This document shows positions 1-6,326 of a stretch of 8,987 nt of DNA, one piece after another. Within the stretch, counting starts at the first letter, position 1; each line of letters starts with the position of its first letter. Location of the stretch: the NCBI GenBank assembly GCA_003489505.1, contig DNMA01000075.1, forward strand, positions 1 to 8,987, written 5' to 3'. The notes beneath the pieces are model-generated. The model did not search any database. It saw only the letters and a program-made list of their open reading frames with translations, and had not been told where the DNA came from. Source of the stretch: Legionellales bacterium. Lineage in GTDB: Bacteria; Pseudomonadota; Gammaproteobacteria; Legionellales; Legionellaceae. The translations under genes and the position numbers were made by a program.

Positions 1-1129
1 TGTGTTTTTGTGCTTGTAAATTCAGGCGATTTTGTAAAATTTGTAAACGTTGTTTTTTAACATCCATAGGGGTTTCGTCAGCCAGGTTTGCAGCAGGTGT
101 ACCGGGCCTTGGACTATAGATAAAACTAAATGAGGTATCATAATCCATTTCTTGTACTAAATTCATCGTGGCTTCAAAATCAGCATCAGTTTCACCAGGG
201 AAGCCGACAATAATATCGGTTGATAAATGAATATCAGGACGAACTTTTTTTAATTTTCTGATTTTAGATTTATATTCCAAAGCGGTATAGCCTCGTTTCA
301 TGGCCATCAGGATTCGGTCAGAACCACTTTGTACAGGTAAGTGCAGATGATTCGCCAATTTTGGAACTTCTGCATAGGCCTGAATTAATTGATCAGAAAA
401 AGCAATCGGATGCGATGTCGTGAATCGAATTCTTTCAATGCCTTCAATGGCTGCGACATAATGAATCAGTAGGGCTAAATCAGCTGTACCACCCTGGTGC
501 ATATTACCTCGGTAGTCATTGACGTTTTGACCTAATAAATTGATTTCACTGACACCTTGTTGCGCCAATTGGAAACATTCAGCCAAGACATCATCAAAGG
601 GTCGACTGATTTCCTCGCCACGTGTATAGGGCACAACACAGTAGCTACAGTATTTACTGCAGCCTTCCATAATCGAAACAAATGCGACCGGCCCTTCAGC
701 ACGCGGAGCAGGTAAGTGGTCAAATTTTTCAATTTCAGGGAATCGAATATCAATGACTGGCTTATTTTTTTGGAGACGTTCGTTTAACATTTCAGGAAGA
801 CGATGAAGTGTCTGGGGTCCAAAGACCATATCCACGTAAGGCGCACGTTTTAATATATCGCCACCTTCTTGACTGGCAACACAGCCACCTACACCAATGA
901 CTACATCTGGTTTTTTCTTTTTAATTTCTCGCCATTGTCCCAATTGAGAAAAAACTTTCTCTTGGGCTTTTTCGCGAATGGCGCAAGTATTTAAAAGAAT
1001 CACATCAGCTTCTTCAGGGTTATCAGTAATAGTTAAACCATGGGATGCATGTAAAACATCTGCCATCTTACTAGAATCATATTCGTTCATTTGACAACCA
1101 TTGGTTTTAATAAAAAGTTTTTTTGACAT
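1..1129 (-). CDS. miaB: tRNA-2-methylthio-N6-dimethylallyladenosine synthase MiaB (3' end missing)
   Basis: MiaB is a radical-SAM methylthiotransferase that converts i6A37 to ms2i6A37 in tRNAs reading UNN codons; it acts in the cytoplasm. I translated 376 codons from the ATG at 1129 to the window edge with no stop or frameshift. The N-terminal UPF0004 domain has its three cluster-binding cysteines at C12 (NGCQMN), C49 (NTCAIR) and C83 (GGCVAS). The radical-SAM motif CSKYCSYC lies at residues 157-164, giving C157, C161 and C164. Further family signatures are [27 protein letters not shown] and the RPGTPAA stretch near the edge. Family members are usually about 440-475 residues, so the missing part should be the end of the radical-SAM region and the TRAM domain. 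The start is supported by the [15 protein letters not shown] opening; an AAGG stands about 10 bases upstream. The MFS gene ends only 53 bases upstream on the same strand, so read-through is possible. Confidence 0.96.
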   Translation of the reverse strand, partial: MSKKLFIKTNGCQMNEYDSSKMADVLHASHGLTITDNPEEADVILLNTCAIREKAQEKVFSQLGQWREIKKKKPDVVIGVGGCVASQEGGDILKRAPYVDMVFGPQTLHRLPEMLNERLQKNKPVIDIRFPEIEKFDHLPAPRAEGPVAFVSIMEGCSKYCSYCVVPYTRGEEISRPFDDVLAECFQLAQQGVSEINLLGQNVNDYRGNMHQGGTADLALLIHYVAAIEGIERIRFTTSHPIAFSDQLIQAYAEVPKLANHLHLPVQSGSDRILMAMKRGYTALEYKSKIRKLKKVRPDIHLSTDIIVGFPGETDADFEATMNLVQEMDYDTSFSFIYSPRPGTPAANLADETPMDVKKQRLQILQNRLNLQAQKH

Positions 1130-1158
1130 AAAAAGGACACCTTGTATATGACTTATCA

Positions 1159-1174
1159 AAAATAGCGTTATTTT
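1159..1174 (-). terminator. weak AT-rich hairpin after the MFS gene
   Basis: The short gap between the MFS stop and miaB holds an inverted repeat AAAATA-GCGT-TATTTT. On the minus strand the stem is followed by one more T and then GA. The stem has no G-C pair, so it would be a poor terminator and may be chance in AT-rich DNA. It is listed because it is the only structure in the gap. Confidence 0.2.
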
Positions 1175-1182
1175 AATATAAA

Positions 1183-2448
1183 TTAAGCAGGTTGTGTAGC
1201 TTTAACTTCCTTAATCATCGGCACAAGTAATAAAGCAATGAATGCACCCATCGGTAACAAACTTAGCGCTTGTTGATAAGCTAGTAACGAATAGACTCGA
1301 ACGCCATTTTGCATCGTGCCAGACCAGAGTTTATCTAAAATTAAACCCACAACAGGTTGAGCAAGGGCAATACCAATCATATTCATCATATTCATAAAAC
1401 TTAAGCCTGTGGCAACGTAGCGCTCATTGCACATATCTTTTGCTAAAGAGAAAGCGGGTAAAAAGCCTGCGGAGAAAATACCAAAAGCAAATAATACAAT
1501 TTCAGTTTGTAATTTTGAAATGGGTAGATAGATAACAAAAGATAAGCATATCAAGGTTCCCACAGCGCTCCAGTAGAGGGCCGGTTTGCGACGACCAACA
1601 TAATTGGTATAAATTCCCCATAAAGGACTGGCAATGGCCCAACCAATTAATACCAAAGAGATGGCATTAGCGGCTTCTGCTTTAGTCATGGCTAGTTTAT
1701 TCATTAAGAAAGGTACGCCCCAAAGACCACAAAATACTGGGGTACACATATAAATTAAGCCACCATAGCATGCTACAATCCACAGTTGTTTGTTTTTGAT
1801 GATATTGAGTAAGCCTTGTTTTAAGCCGACTTGAGTGCTGCTGCTTGGGTTTTTTACTGAATTAGGCTTATCTTTGACTACTAAATAAATGATGAAGGCC
1901 AATACTAAGCCAATACCACCCATGATGGTCATGGTTTTACGCCAGCCTAGGCTATCGACTAATAAAGCTTGCGGGGTTTCACCACAAATTCCTCCAAGCA
2001 TCCCAATGGTTACCATCATGCCAGTGAGTAGGGCAAATTTATCGGCTTTAAACCAATTCGCAGCCAATTTCATGGTACCCACGGCTGCAAAGGCAGAACC
2101 AAATCCAATCATTAAACGTGCAATGCAGGCTGTAGGAAAATATTGGGTGGCACCGAAAGCCAGAGTGCTTGCTGCGCATATTGCTGTAGCAATGAATAAA
2201 ATACGTTTAGGACCAAAAAAATCCATTAAAATGCCGCAGGGTAGTTGTAATGCTGCATAAGAATAAAAATAAACACCCGAAAGAACGCCAAGCGTTTGGC
2301 TGGTGACTTGAAAGTCACGCATCAGTTCATTACTCATGACACTTGGTGATACTTGTAAGAAGTTTTCATAAAAATAAAATAAACAACCCAGTATCCAAAT
2401 AACCCAACCCAAATAAGGTGAGGATGATGCTTTACTAATTGAATTCAT
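1183..2448 (-). CDS. Major facilitator superfamily (MFS) transporter, substrate unknown
   Basis: An inner-membrane secondary transporter of 421 residues with about twelve hydrophobic segments, the normal MFS size. The MFS loop 2-3 signature is visible as [11 protein letters not shown] (residues 72-82). It is followed by [14 protein letters not shown] from about residue 111, which fits the helix 4 motif, and by a glycine-rich helix 5 ([13 protein letters not shown]). A basic/polar loop ([13 protein letters not shown]) separates the two six-helix halves. The sequence style (YAALQLPCG...LMDFFGPKR...[10 protein letters not shown]) resembles a group of MFS proteins common in Legionella and Coxiella; this is recall, not a search, and gives no substrate. 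I start at the ATG at 2448 because AAAAGG stands 6 bases upstream; the frame also allows a TTG nine codons earlier (2475), which has no good ribosome site. It lies between miaB and the cupin gene, and neither suggests a substrate. Confidence 0.9.
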   Translation of the reverse strand: MNSISKASSSPYLGWVIWILGCLFYFYENFLQVSPSVMSNELMRDFQVTSQTLGVLSGVYFYSYAALQLPCGILMDFFGPKRILFIATAICAASTLAFGATQYFPTACIARLMIGFGSAFAAVGTMKLAANWFKADKFALLTGMMVTIGMLGGICGETPQALLVDSLGWRKTMTIMGGIGLVLAFIIYLVVKDKPNSVKNPSSSTQVGLKQGLLNIIKNKQLWIVACYGGLIYMCTPVFCGLWGVPFLMNKLAMTKAEAANAISLVLIGWAIASPLWGIYTNYVGRRKPALYWSAVGTLICLSFVIYLPISKLQTEIVLFAFGIFSAGFLPAFSLAKDMCNERYVATGLSFMNMMNMIGIALAQPVVGLILDKLWSGTMQNGVRVYSLLAYQQALSLLPMGAFIALLLVPMIKEVKATQPA

Positions 2449-2516
2449 TATCAGCCTTTTAAATCTATTTATCAAAATTTTAACTATTTTTTAAAAAAAG
2501 TCTATTAAAAAGACAG

Positions 2517-2522
2517 ATTATA
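2517..2522 (-). promoter_or_regulatory. possible -10 element for the MFS gene
   Basis: A perfect TATAAT on the minus strand about 70 bases upstream of the MFS start. No good -35 lies at 16-18 bases; a TTGAAA exists but is 25 bases away. Since the preceding cupin gene ends in a hairpin, a promoter here would make sense, but AT-rich DNA often gives TATAAT by chance. Confidence 0.3.
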
Positions 2523-2559
2523 CTAGATTTAGTGCGGCATTTATACTTTTCAATTTCGT

Positions 2560-2586
2560 AAAATAAAGATGCTATCTTTTTATTTT
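2560..2586 (-). terminator. AT-rich hairpin downstream of the cupin gene
   Basis: On the minus strand the inverted repeat begins 6 bases after the cupin stop. Its right arm ATCTTTATTTT pairs with an upstream arm AAAATAAAAAGAT, with two bulged A residues and the loop AGC. The right arm ends in a T-rich tail. The only G-C pair is in the GAT/ATC part, so the stem is weak, but position and T-richness fit a terminator for the cupin gene. No supported gene in this window would use it in the plus direction. Confidence 0.4.
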
Positions 2587-2592
2587 GGGCTT

Positions 2593-3030
2593 CTATTGTT
2601 CATCTGCTTGTTTTTTAAAAATAACATCAGGCATGTCTTTTTGAGAGTAGACACTCATGAGCTTGAGCGGTTTATCTTGGTTTAAATTGATAATTTGATG
2701 GGGGGTACCTAAGGGAACAAAAATCATATCGCCTTTTTTAACCAGATGTTCTTTTTTATCTAAGATAACCTTGGCTTGACCACTAATAATAAAGATGACT
2801 TGGTCAAAGGCATGGGTTTCTGTACCCACTTCATTTTGGGGGTTGGTTTTCGGTGAAACCGACATGATGACCACTTGGGTCTCTTCACCGGTGGCTAAAG
2901 GCACTTTCCAATTGTCATTAAAGTTGGTTTTTTCAAAAACATGCCGTACTACCATCGGCTCAATTTCACTTGCAAAAACAGGTGCTACTAAAACACTTAA
3001 AGATAAAAAAAACGCTGGCAATAGCTTCAT
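2593..3030 (-). CDS. Secreted cupin-domain protein, function unknown
   Basis: A 145-residue protein with an N-terminal Sec signal peptide. The basic start MKLLP leads into a hydrophobic stretch ending VFA, with likely cleavage after A20, so the mature protein should be periplasmic. A single cupin barrel follows. Cupin motif 1 appears as THAFDQVIFIISGQAKV (about 72-88) and motif 2 as GDMIFVPLGTPHQIIN (about 100-115). Candidate metal ligands are E71, H73 and H111; the usual HxH pair in motif 1 is replaced by ExH, with D76/Q77 at the position where cupins normally have Glu, so metal binding may differ. The start codon follows GAGG at 5 bases. The reaction cannot be read from the sequence; single-domain cupins include isomerases, oxygenases and non-enzymes. 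It sits directly downstream of a structured GC-rich region that may be its leader, and upstream of the MFS gene. Confidence 0.85.
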   Translation of the reverse strand: MKLLPAFFLSLSVLVAPVFASEIEPMVVRHVFEKTNFNDNWKVPLATGEETQVVIMSVSPKTNPQNEVGTETHAFDQVIFIISGQAKVILDKKEHLVKKGDMIFVPLGTPHQIINLNQDKPLKLMSVYSQKDMPDVIFKKQADEQ

Positions 3031-3042
3031 GATGACCTCAAT

Positions 3043-3120
3043 TTAGACTTTTTGATGTCCGCCCCGTTTTAAAAAACGAGGATTCCCAATGAAGGGAGGT
3101 TCTTGTGGCTTGCGACTCAT
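3043..3120 (-). CDS. possible small ORF (25 aa), basic, upstream of the cupin gene
   Basis: An ATG-to-TAA frame of 26 codons ending 12 bases before the cupin ATG. The peptide starts MSRKPQEPPFIGNP, ends RGGHQKV, and is proline- and lysine/arginine-rich. It has no membrane segment or signal. The same frame is open upstream to a GTG at 3156, giving 37 residues. Neither start has a clear Shine-Dalgarno sequence. The frame lies entirely within inverted-repeat sequence, so it may be an accident of a structured RNA or a decayed gene end. I do not recognise the peptide. A leader peptide translated ahead of the cupin gene is the other reading. Confidence 0.25.
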   Translation of the reverse strand: MSRKPQEPPFIGNPRFLKRGGHQKV

Positions 3121-3174
3121 GTCGTTCACTTCACAAGCTAACCCCGTGAGCCCCACGGTTTATCCAAATTGGAT
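3062..3174 (-). ncRNA. candidate structured leader or small RNA upstream of the cupin gene
   Basis: This stretch is GC-rich (52 of 100 bases in 3061-3160) beside AT-rich genes and carries consecutive inverted repeats. They are 3162-3174 (ATCCA/TGGAT), 3144-3158 (CCGTG/CACGG, 5-base loop), 3108-3138 (GCTTG/CAAGC enclosing CGAC/GTCG), 3084-3097 (TCCC/GGGA) and 3062-3081 (CCCCGTTTT/AAAACGAGG with one G-U on the minus strand). The arm at 3132-3138 can pair either with 3108-3112 or, as CACAAG/CTTGTG, with 3102-3107, so two exclusive folds exist. A promoter-like sequence stands just upstream on the minus strand. I compared it by eye with 6S, tmRNA, SRP RNA, RNase P RNA and common riboswitches and found no match. 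It could be a leader, an independent RNA or a repeat element; the strand is inferred from the promoter and the downstream gene. Confidence 0.35.
3162..3174. promoter_or_regulatory. palindrome ATCCAAATTGGAT at the predicted transcription start
   Basis: A 13-base perfect palindrome around a central A. On the minus strand it begins about 7 bases after the TATACT -10 hexamer, so it would cover about +1 to +13. That is a usual place for a repressor operator. It could equally be the first small hairpin of the transcript. Confidence 0.35.
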
Positions 3175-3180
3175 GAAAGA

Positions 3181-3208
3181 AGTATAGAGTAGCAAGTCAT
3201 GTTGTAAC
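3181..3208 (-). promoter_or_regulatory. promoter-like -35/-10 pair ahead of the structured region and cupin gene
   Basis: On the minus strand GTTACA (3208-3203) and TATACT (3186-3181) are separated by 16 bases. The -10 matches the sigma-70 consensus TATAAT at five of six positions. It lies downstream of the coxC terminator and about 150 bases upstream of the cupin ATG, so it is the best candidate promoter for that transcript. Confidence 0.45.
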
Positions 3209-3209
3209 A

Positions 3210-3251
3210 GCGCCTTATATCCACAACCTGAAGGAAGTGGTTTTACGGCGC
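3210..3251. repeat. long symmetric imperfect hairpin between coxC and the cupin promoter
   Basis: The arms GCGCC (3210-3214) and GGCGC (3247-3251) close a 42-base structure. Inside come a 6x6 internal loop, CCAC/GTGG (3221-3224 with 3237-3240), a 2x2 loop of A residues, and CC-TGAA-GG at the tip. Every internal loop is the same size on both sides, which is unusual for a chance repeat. Neither strand has a T run after it, so it is not a standard terminator. A REP-like element, protein site or part of an RNA are possible. Confidence 0.4.
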
Positions 3252-3258
3252 ATTTGAT

Positions 3259-3284
3259 AAAAAAAGACCCCGAAAGGCCTTTCA
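3259..3284 (-). terminator. Rho-independent terminator of the cox operon
   Basis: On the minus strand AAAGGCC, a 6-base loop TTTCGG, and GGTCTTT form a 7-bp stem with one G-U pair, followed by an uninterrupted run of T. It starts 3 bases after the coxC stop codon and should end the coxB-coxA-ctaG-coxC transcript. Confidence 0.8.
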
Positions 3285-3285
3285 T

Positions 3286-4155
3286 TTAGAGCCAATAGAC
3301 AAAGATATAAAGGAATAGCCAAACAACATCAACGAAGTGCCAATACCAAGCAGCGGCTTCAAAACCAAAATGACGGTCTGCTGTAAAATGGCCTTTATAG
3401 AGGCGATATAAAATGACAATTAACATGGTGGTACCAATAGTCACATGCAATCCATGAAAACCGGTTAACATAAAAAATGTCGTACCATAAATACCAGCGT
3501 TTAAGCTTAAATTCATCTCAGAATATGCTTCGTGATATTCTATGGCTTGGCACATTAAAAATATGACTGCTAAACCAATGGTAAGAGCTGTACCTACAAG
3601 CATTTGTTTACGCTTATTCAATTTTAAGGCCCAATGCGCCCAAGTAATCGTCACACTCGATGTTAATAATAAAATGGTATTGACCAATGCAATGCCGGTG
3701 GCACCCATGGATTCTGTAGCACCTAAAAACTCAGTGTTATCAGGGTTTATTAATAAAGGCCAGGCGGCTTTAAAGTGAGGCCATAGAGTTAAATGGGTGA
3801 TGGGGTGGTACTCACCAGATAATAAAGGAATAGTCCAAAAACGGCTAAAAAACAACGAGCCAAAAAATGCGCCGAAGAAACAAACTTCAGAAAAAATAAA
3901 CCACATCATGCCAAGGCGAAAAGATTGGTCAACCTGTAAATCATATTTTCCTTTATTGTTTTCATAAACAACTTGGCCAAACCAACCAAACATCATGAAC
4001 ACTAAAATCGAAAAACCTAAAAAGAAAACGTAAGGGCCATAAATATCATGATGAAGCCAAGAGGCCGCACCTGTTAAAGTAATTAATAAACCAATAGTGG
4101 CAACTAAAGGCCAGTGACTTGGTTTTGGAACATAATATGAACCATGAGCACCCAT
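3286..4155 (-). CDS. coxC: Cytochrome c oxidase subunit III
   Basis: Subunit III of the haem-copper oxidase, an integral inner-membrane protein that binds lipid, stabilises the subunit I core and helps proton uptake; it carries no redox centre. The product is 289 residues with about seven hydrophobic segments, the typical bacterial length. Signatures are RLGMMWFIFSEVCFF with the conserved Glu at residue 90, TGFHGLHVTIGT, and the C-terminal HFGFEAAAWYWHFVDVVWLF ending in YW-L. The N-terminal HGSYYVPKPSHWP is also typical of COX3. A GAGGAG lies just upstream of the ATG, and ctaG ends 17 bases before it. It is the last gene of the operon and is followed at once by a terminator. Confidence 0.97.
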   Translation of the reverse strand: MGAHGSYYVPKPSHWPLVATIGLLITLTGAASWLHHDIYGPYVFFLGFSILVFMMFGWFGQVVYENNKGKYDLQVDQSFRLGMMWFIFSEVCFFGAFFGSLFFSRFWTIPLLSGEYHPITHLTLWPHFKAAWPLLINPDNTEFLGATESMGATGIALVNTILLLTSSVTITWAHWALKLNKRKQMLVGTALTIGLAVIFLMCQAIEYHEAYSEMNLSLNAGIYGTTFFMLTGFHGLHVTIGTTMLIVILYRLYKGHFTADRHFGFEAAAWYWHFVDVVWLFLYIFVYWL

Positions 4156-4172
4156 TTATTTCTCCTCATTTA

Positions 4173-4706
4173 CTACAGGCGATCTGTTATATCAAATAAA
4201 GTATATGATAATGTAATCGTTTTCACATTCGCTGGCAAATCAGCATCAATATGAAAAATCAACGGCATATACATCGCTTCATAACCATTTAATGTTTGCT
4301 GCGCGAAACAGAAACATTCCGTTTTCTTTAAATATCTTGCGGCAATTCCTGGTGTAATGCTTGGAATAGCTTGAACTATCATTTTATGATCTGTTTTATT
4401 TTCTGCATAAAACGACAGTTTGTAAGATTCCCCAGGATGAACCTCTACTTTTTTAATCGTTGGATAAAAGCTCCAAGGAACTGAACTATTATAGGTTGCT
4501 ACAAATTCAACCAGAATTTTGCGTGATTTATCTACACCTTTATAAGTGATTTTTGCCGGTTTTGATAAATCCACCTTGCCATTTATTCCTAAATTCTTAC
4601 ACAAGGAGTTATAAATAGGCACCAAAGCAAATCCAAAACCAAACATACCCAAGACAAATATAAATAGGTATAAGACTAATTTTGGTTTTTGGACTTGCTT
4701 ACTCAC
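4173..4706 (-). CDS. ctaG: Cytochrome c oxidase assembly protein CtaG (Cox11 family)
   Basis: Membrane-anchored copper chaperone needed to insert CuB into subunit I. The 177-residue protein has a short basic N-terminus, one membrane helix at about residues 10-30, and then a periplasmic immunoglobulin-like domain. The Cox11 copper motif CFCF is intact at 131-134 (KTECFCFAQQTL), and the conserved Cys after the helix is present at C36 (PIYNSLCK). Other family landmarks are PWSFYP, ENKTDHKMIVQAIPSITPG and MPLIFHID. Length is close to the usual 180-200. The start is GTG at 4706, with AAGGG 9 bases upstream inside the 12-base gap after coxA; no ATG fits the N-terminus better. The gene sits between coxA and coxC, the usual place in many proteobacteria. 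Confidence 0.95.
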   Translation of the reverse strand: MSKQVQKPKLVLYLFIFVLGMFGFGFALVPIYNSLCKNLGINGKVDLSKPAKITYKGVDKSRKILVEFVATYNSSVPWSFYPTIKKVEVHPGESYKLSFYAENKTDHKMIVQAIPSITPGIAARYLKKTECFCFAQQTLNGYEAMYMPLIFHIDADLPANVKTITLSYTLFDITDRL

Positions 4707-4718
4707 TTGTATTGACCC

Positions 4719-6326
4719 TTACTGAATAGAATGAATTGTCGGTGGAACAGTAAATGAATGATAAGGTGGTGGAGAGGATAATGTCCACTCTAAACCATGA
4801 GAACCTTCCCAAACTTTACCATCCACTTTTTGACCTGCACGAATAGTACGAATCACGTTCCAGGCAAATAACAACTGACTAAAACCAAAGATAAATGCAC
4901 CAATCGAAACAATCACGTTAAAGTTAGTAAACTGTAATGCATAGTCAGGAATTCGACGAGGCATACCTGCCAAACCTAAAAAGTGCATCGGGAAGAATAA
5001 AACATTTACAGAAATCGCTGATAACCAAAAATGGATTTTTCCTAAAGCTTCATTATACATATGGCCTGTCCATTTTGGTAACCAGTAGTAAGTGCCGGCC
5101 ATTAATGAAAAGACAACACCAGGAACTAATACATAATGAAAATGTCCAACAACAAAGTAAGTATCTTGATATTGGTAATCTGCAGGCACTAATGACAACA
5201 TCAGTCCAGTAAATCCACCAAAAGTAAACATAAATACAAATGCGATTGCAAAAAGCATCGGTGTTTCAAAGGTCATTGCACCACGAAACATGGTACTGAC
5301 CCAGTTAAATACTTTAATACCAGTCGGCACAGAAATCAGCATGGTCGCATACATAAAAAATAACTCAGCACCTAATGGAATACCGGTGGTAAACATGTGA
5401 TGCGCCCAAACAATAAAAGATAAAATCGCAATACACAATGTCGCATAAACCATGAAGTTATAACCAAATAACTTTTTACGGCTAAAGGTTGGAATCACTT
5501 CAGAAATCACACCAAAAGCTGGTAAAACTAAAACATAAACTTCTGGGTGACCAAAAAACCAGAATAAATGTTGAAATAAAATAGGGTCACCGCCACCTGC
5601 TGCTTCAAAGAAGCTGGTACCGAAGTGTCTATCTGCCAACATCATGGTCACAGCGCCAGCTAAAACAGGCATAATCGCAATCAATAAGAACGCGGTCACC
5701 AACCAAGTCCAAACAAACATTGGTAACTTCATCATGGTCATACCAGGTGCACGCATATTTAAAATGGTCGCAATGATATTAATCGAACCCATAATTGAAG
5801 AAATACCCATCATATGAACAGAAAAAATCATAAAGTCTGTGCTAGGGGGGGCAAATTTGGTTGACAATGGAGCATACATTGTCCAACCGAAGTTTGGACC
5901 GCCACCCGCATGAAACATGGTAGACATTAATAGTAAGAAAGCAAAAGGAAGAATCCAGAAGCTCCAGTTGTTCAAACGTGGTAAAGCCATATCCGGGGCA
6001 CCGATCATCATAGGAATTTGCCAGTTGGCCATCCCGGTAAATGCCGGCATAATCACACCAAAGAGCATAATTAAACCATGCATGGTGGTCATTTGATTAT
6101 AGGTATTGGGGTCTAAAAAGCGATGGCCGGGTTGAAATAATTCTAAACGAATTAATAAAGCCATACCGCCTGCAACAAAAAAGTTTAATAAGGCAAGCAG
6201 CAAATAAAGTGTGCCAATATCTTTATGGTTTGTGGTATAAAGCCATCTTTTTGCAAAGCCTATGAATCCTTTGCCTTGCTCCGGACCATGATCAAGGTGA
6301 GTATCAATTGTTATATCTGGGTTCAT
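4719..6326 (-). CDS. coxA: Cytochrome c oxidase subunit I, A1-type haem-copper oxidase
   Basis: Catalytic subunit that reduces oxygen to water at the haem a3-CuB site and pumps protons. The 535-residue protein has about twelve hydrophobic segments. Visible residues are H83 (TTMHG) and H397 for low-spin haem a; H260, H309 and H310 for CuB; Y264 of the GHPEVY motif, the expected His-Tyr crosslink partner; and H395 for haem a3 in VVGHFHYVL. Proton path residues include D112 (GAPDMALPR) with N119/N120, E262 in GHPEV, and K338 (PTGIKVFNW). The helix VI GHPEV glutamate marks the A1 subtype. Nothing essential is missing. The ATG overlaps the coxB stop as ATGA, and GGGAGG lies 6 bases upstream inside coxB, suggesting coupled translation. 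A run of seven C on the coding strand occurs at residues 159-161. Confidence 0.98.
   Translation of the reverse strand: MNPDITIDTHLDHGPEQGKGFIGFAKRWLYTTNHKDIGTLYLLLALLNFFVAGGMALLIRLELFQPGHRFLDPNTYNQMTTMHGLIMLFGVIMPAFTGMANWQIPMMIGAPDMALPRLNNWSFWILPFAFLLLMSTMFHAGGGPNFGWTMYAPLSTKFAPPSTDFMIFSVHMMGISSIMGSINIIATILNMRAPGMTMMKLPMFVWTWLVTAFLLIAIMPVLAGAVTMMLADRHFGTSFFEAAGGGDPILFQHLFWFFGHPEVYVLVLPAFGVISEVIPTFSRKKLFGYNFMVYATLCIAILSFIVWAHHMFTTGIPLGAELFFMYATMLISVPTGIKVFNWVSTMFRGAMTFETPMLFAIAFVFMFTFGGFTGLMLSLVPADYQYQDTYFVVGHFHYVLVPGVVFSLMAGTYYWLPKWTGHMYNEALGKIHFWLSAISVNVLFFPMHFLGLAGMPRRIPDYALQFTNFNVIVSIGAFIFGFSQLLFAWNVIRTIRAGQKVDGKVWEGSHGLEWTLSSPPPYHSFTVPPTIHSIQ

Noticed and set aside
532..753. Minus-strand open frame of 73 codons near the left end
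   Set aside because: It overlaps miaB in another frame; miaB reads without interruption from 1129 to the edge, including the radical-SAM cysteines.
1889..2260. Plus-strand open frame of 123 codons inside the MFS gene
   Set aside because: It lies opposite a well-supported transporter gene, has no recognisable domain, and its composition follows the antisense of membrane-helix codons.
3062..3081. Terminator made by CCCCGTTTT/AAAACGAGG
   Set aside because: The stem leaves a loop of only two bases, and neither strand has a T run after it.
3060..3252. 6S RNA of about 190 bases on the plus strand
   Set aside because: The length is right and CCCCGTGAGCC recalls part of 6S RNA, but the ends pair over only about 7 positions with a mismatch. 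The sequence folds into separate local hairpins rather than one long rod with a central bubble, and no typical neighbour (zapA, ygfA) is present.
3046..3270. MITE or other short transposon in the coxC-cupin gap
   Set aside because: The two ends show only vague similarity when inverted (T-rich stretch next to GAT or ATC), with no exact terminal repeat or target duplication.
4937..5212. Plus-strand open frame of 91 codons inside coxA
   Set aside because: It is antisense to conserved subunit I sequence, with no motif of its own.
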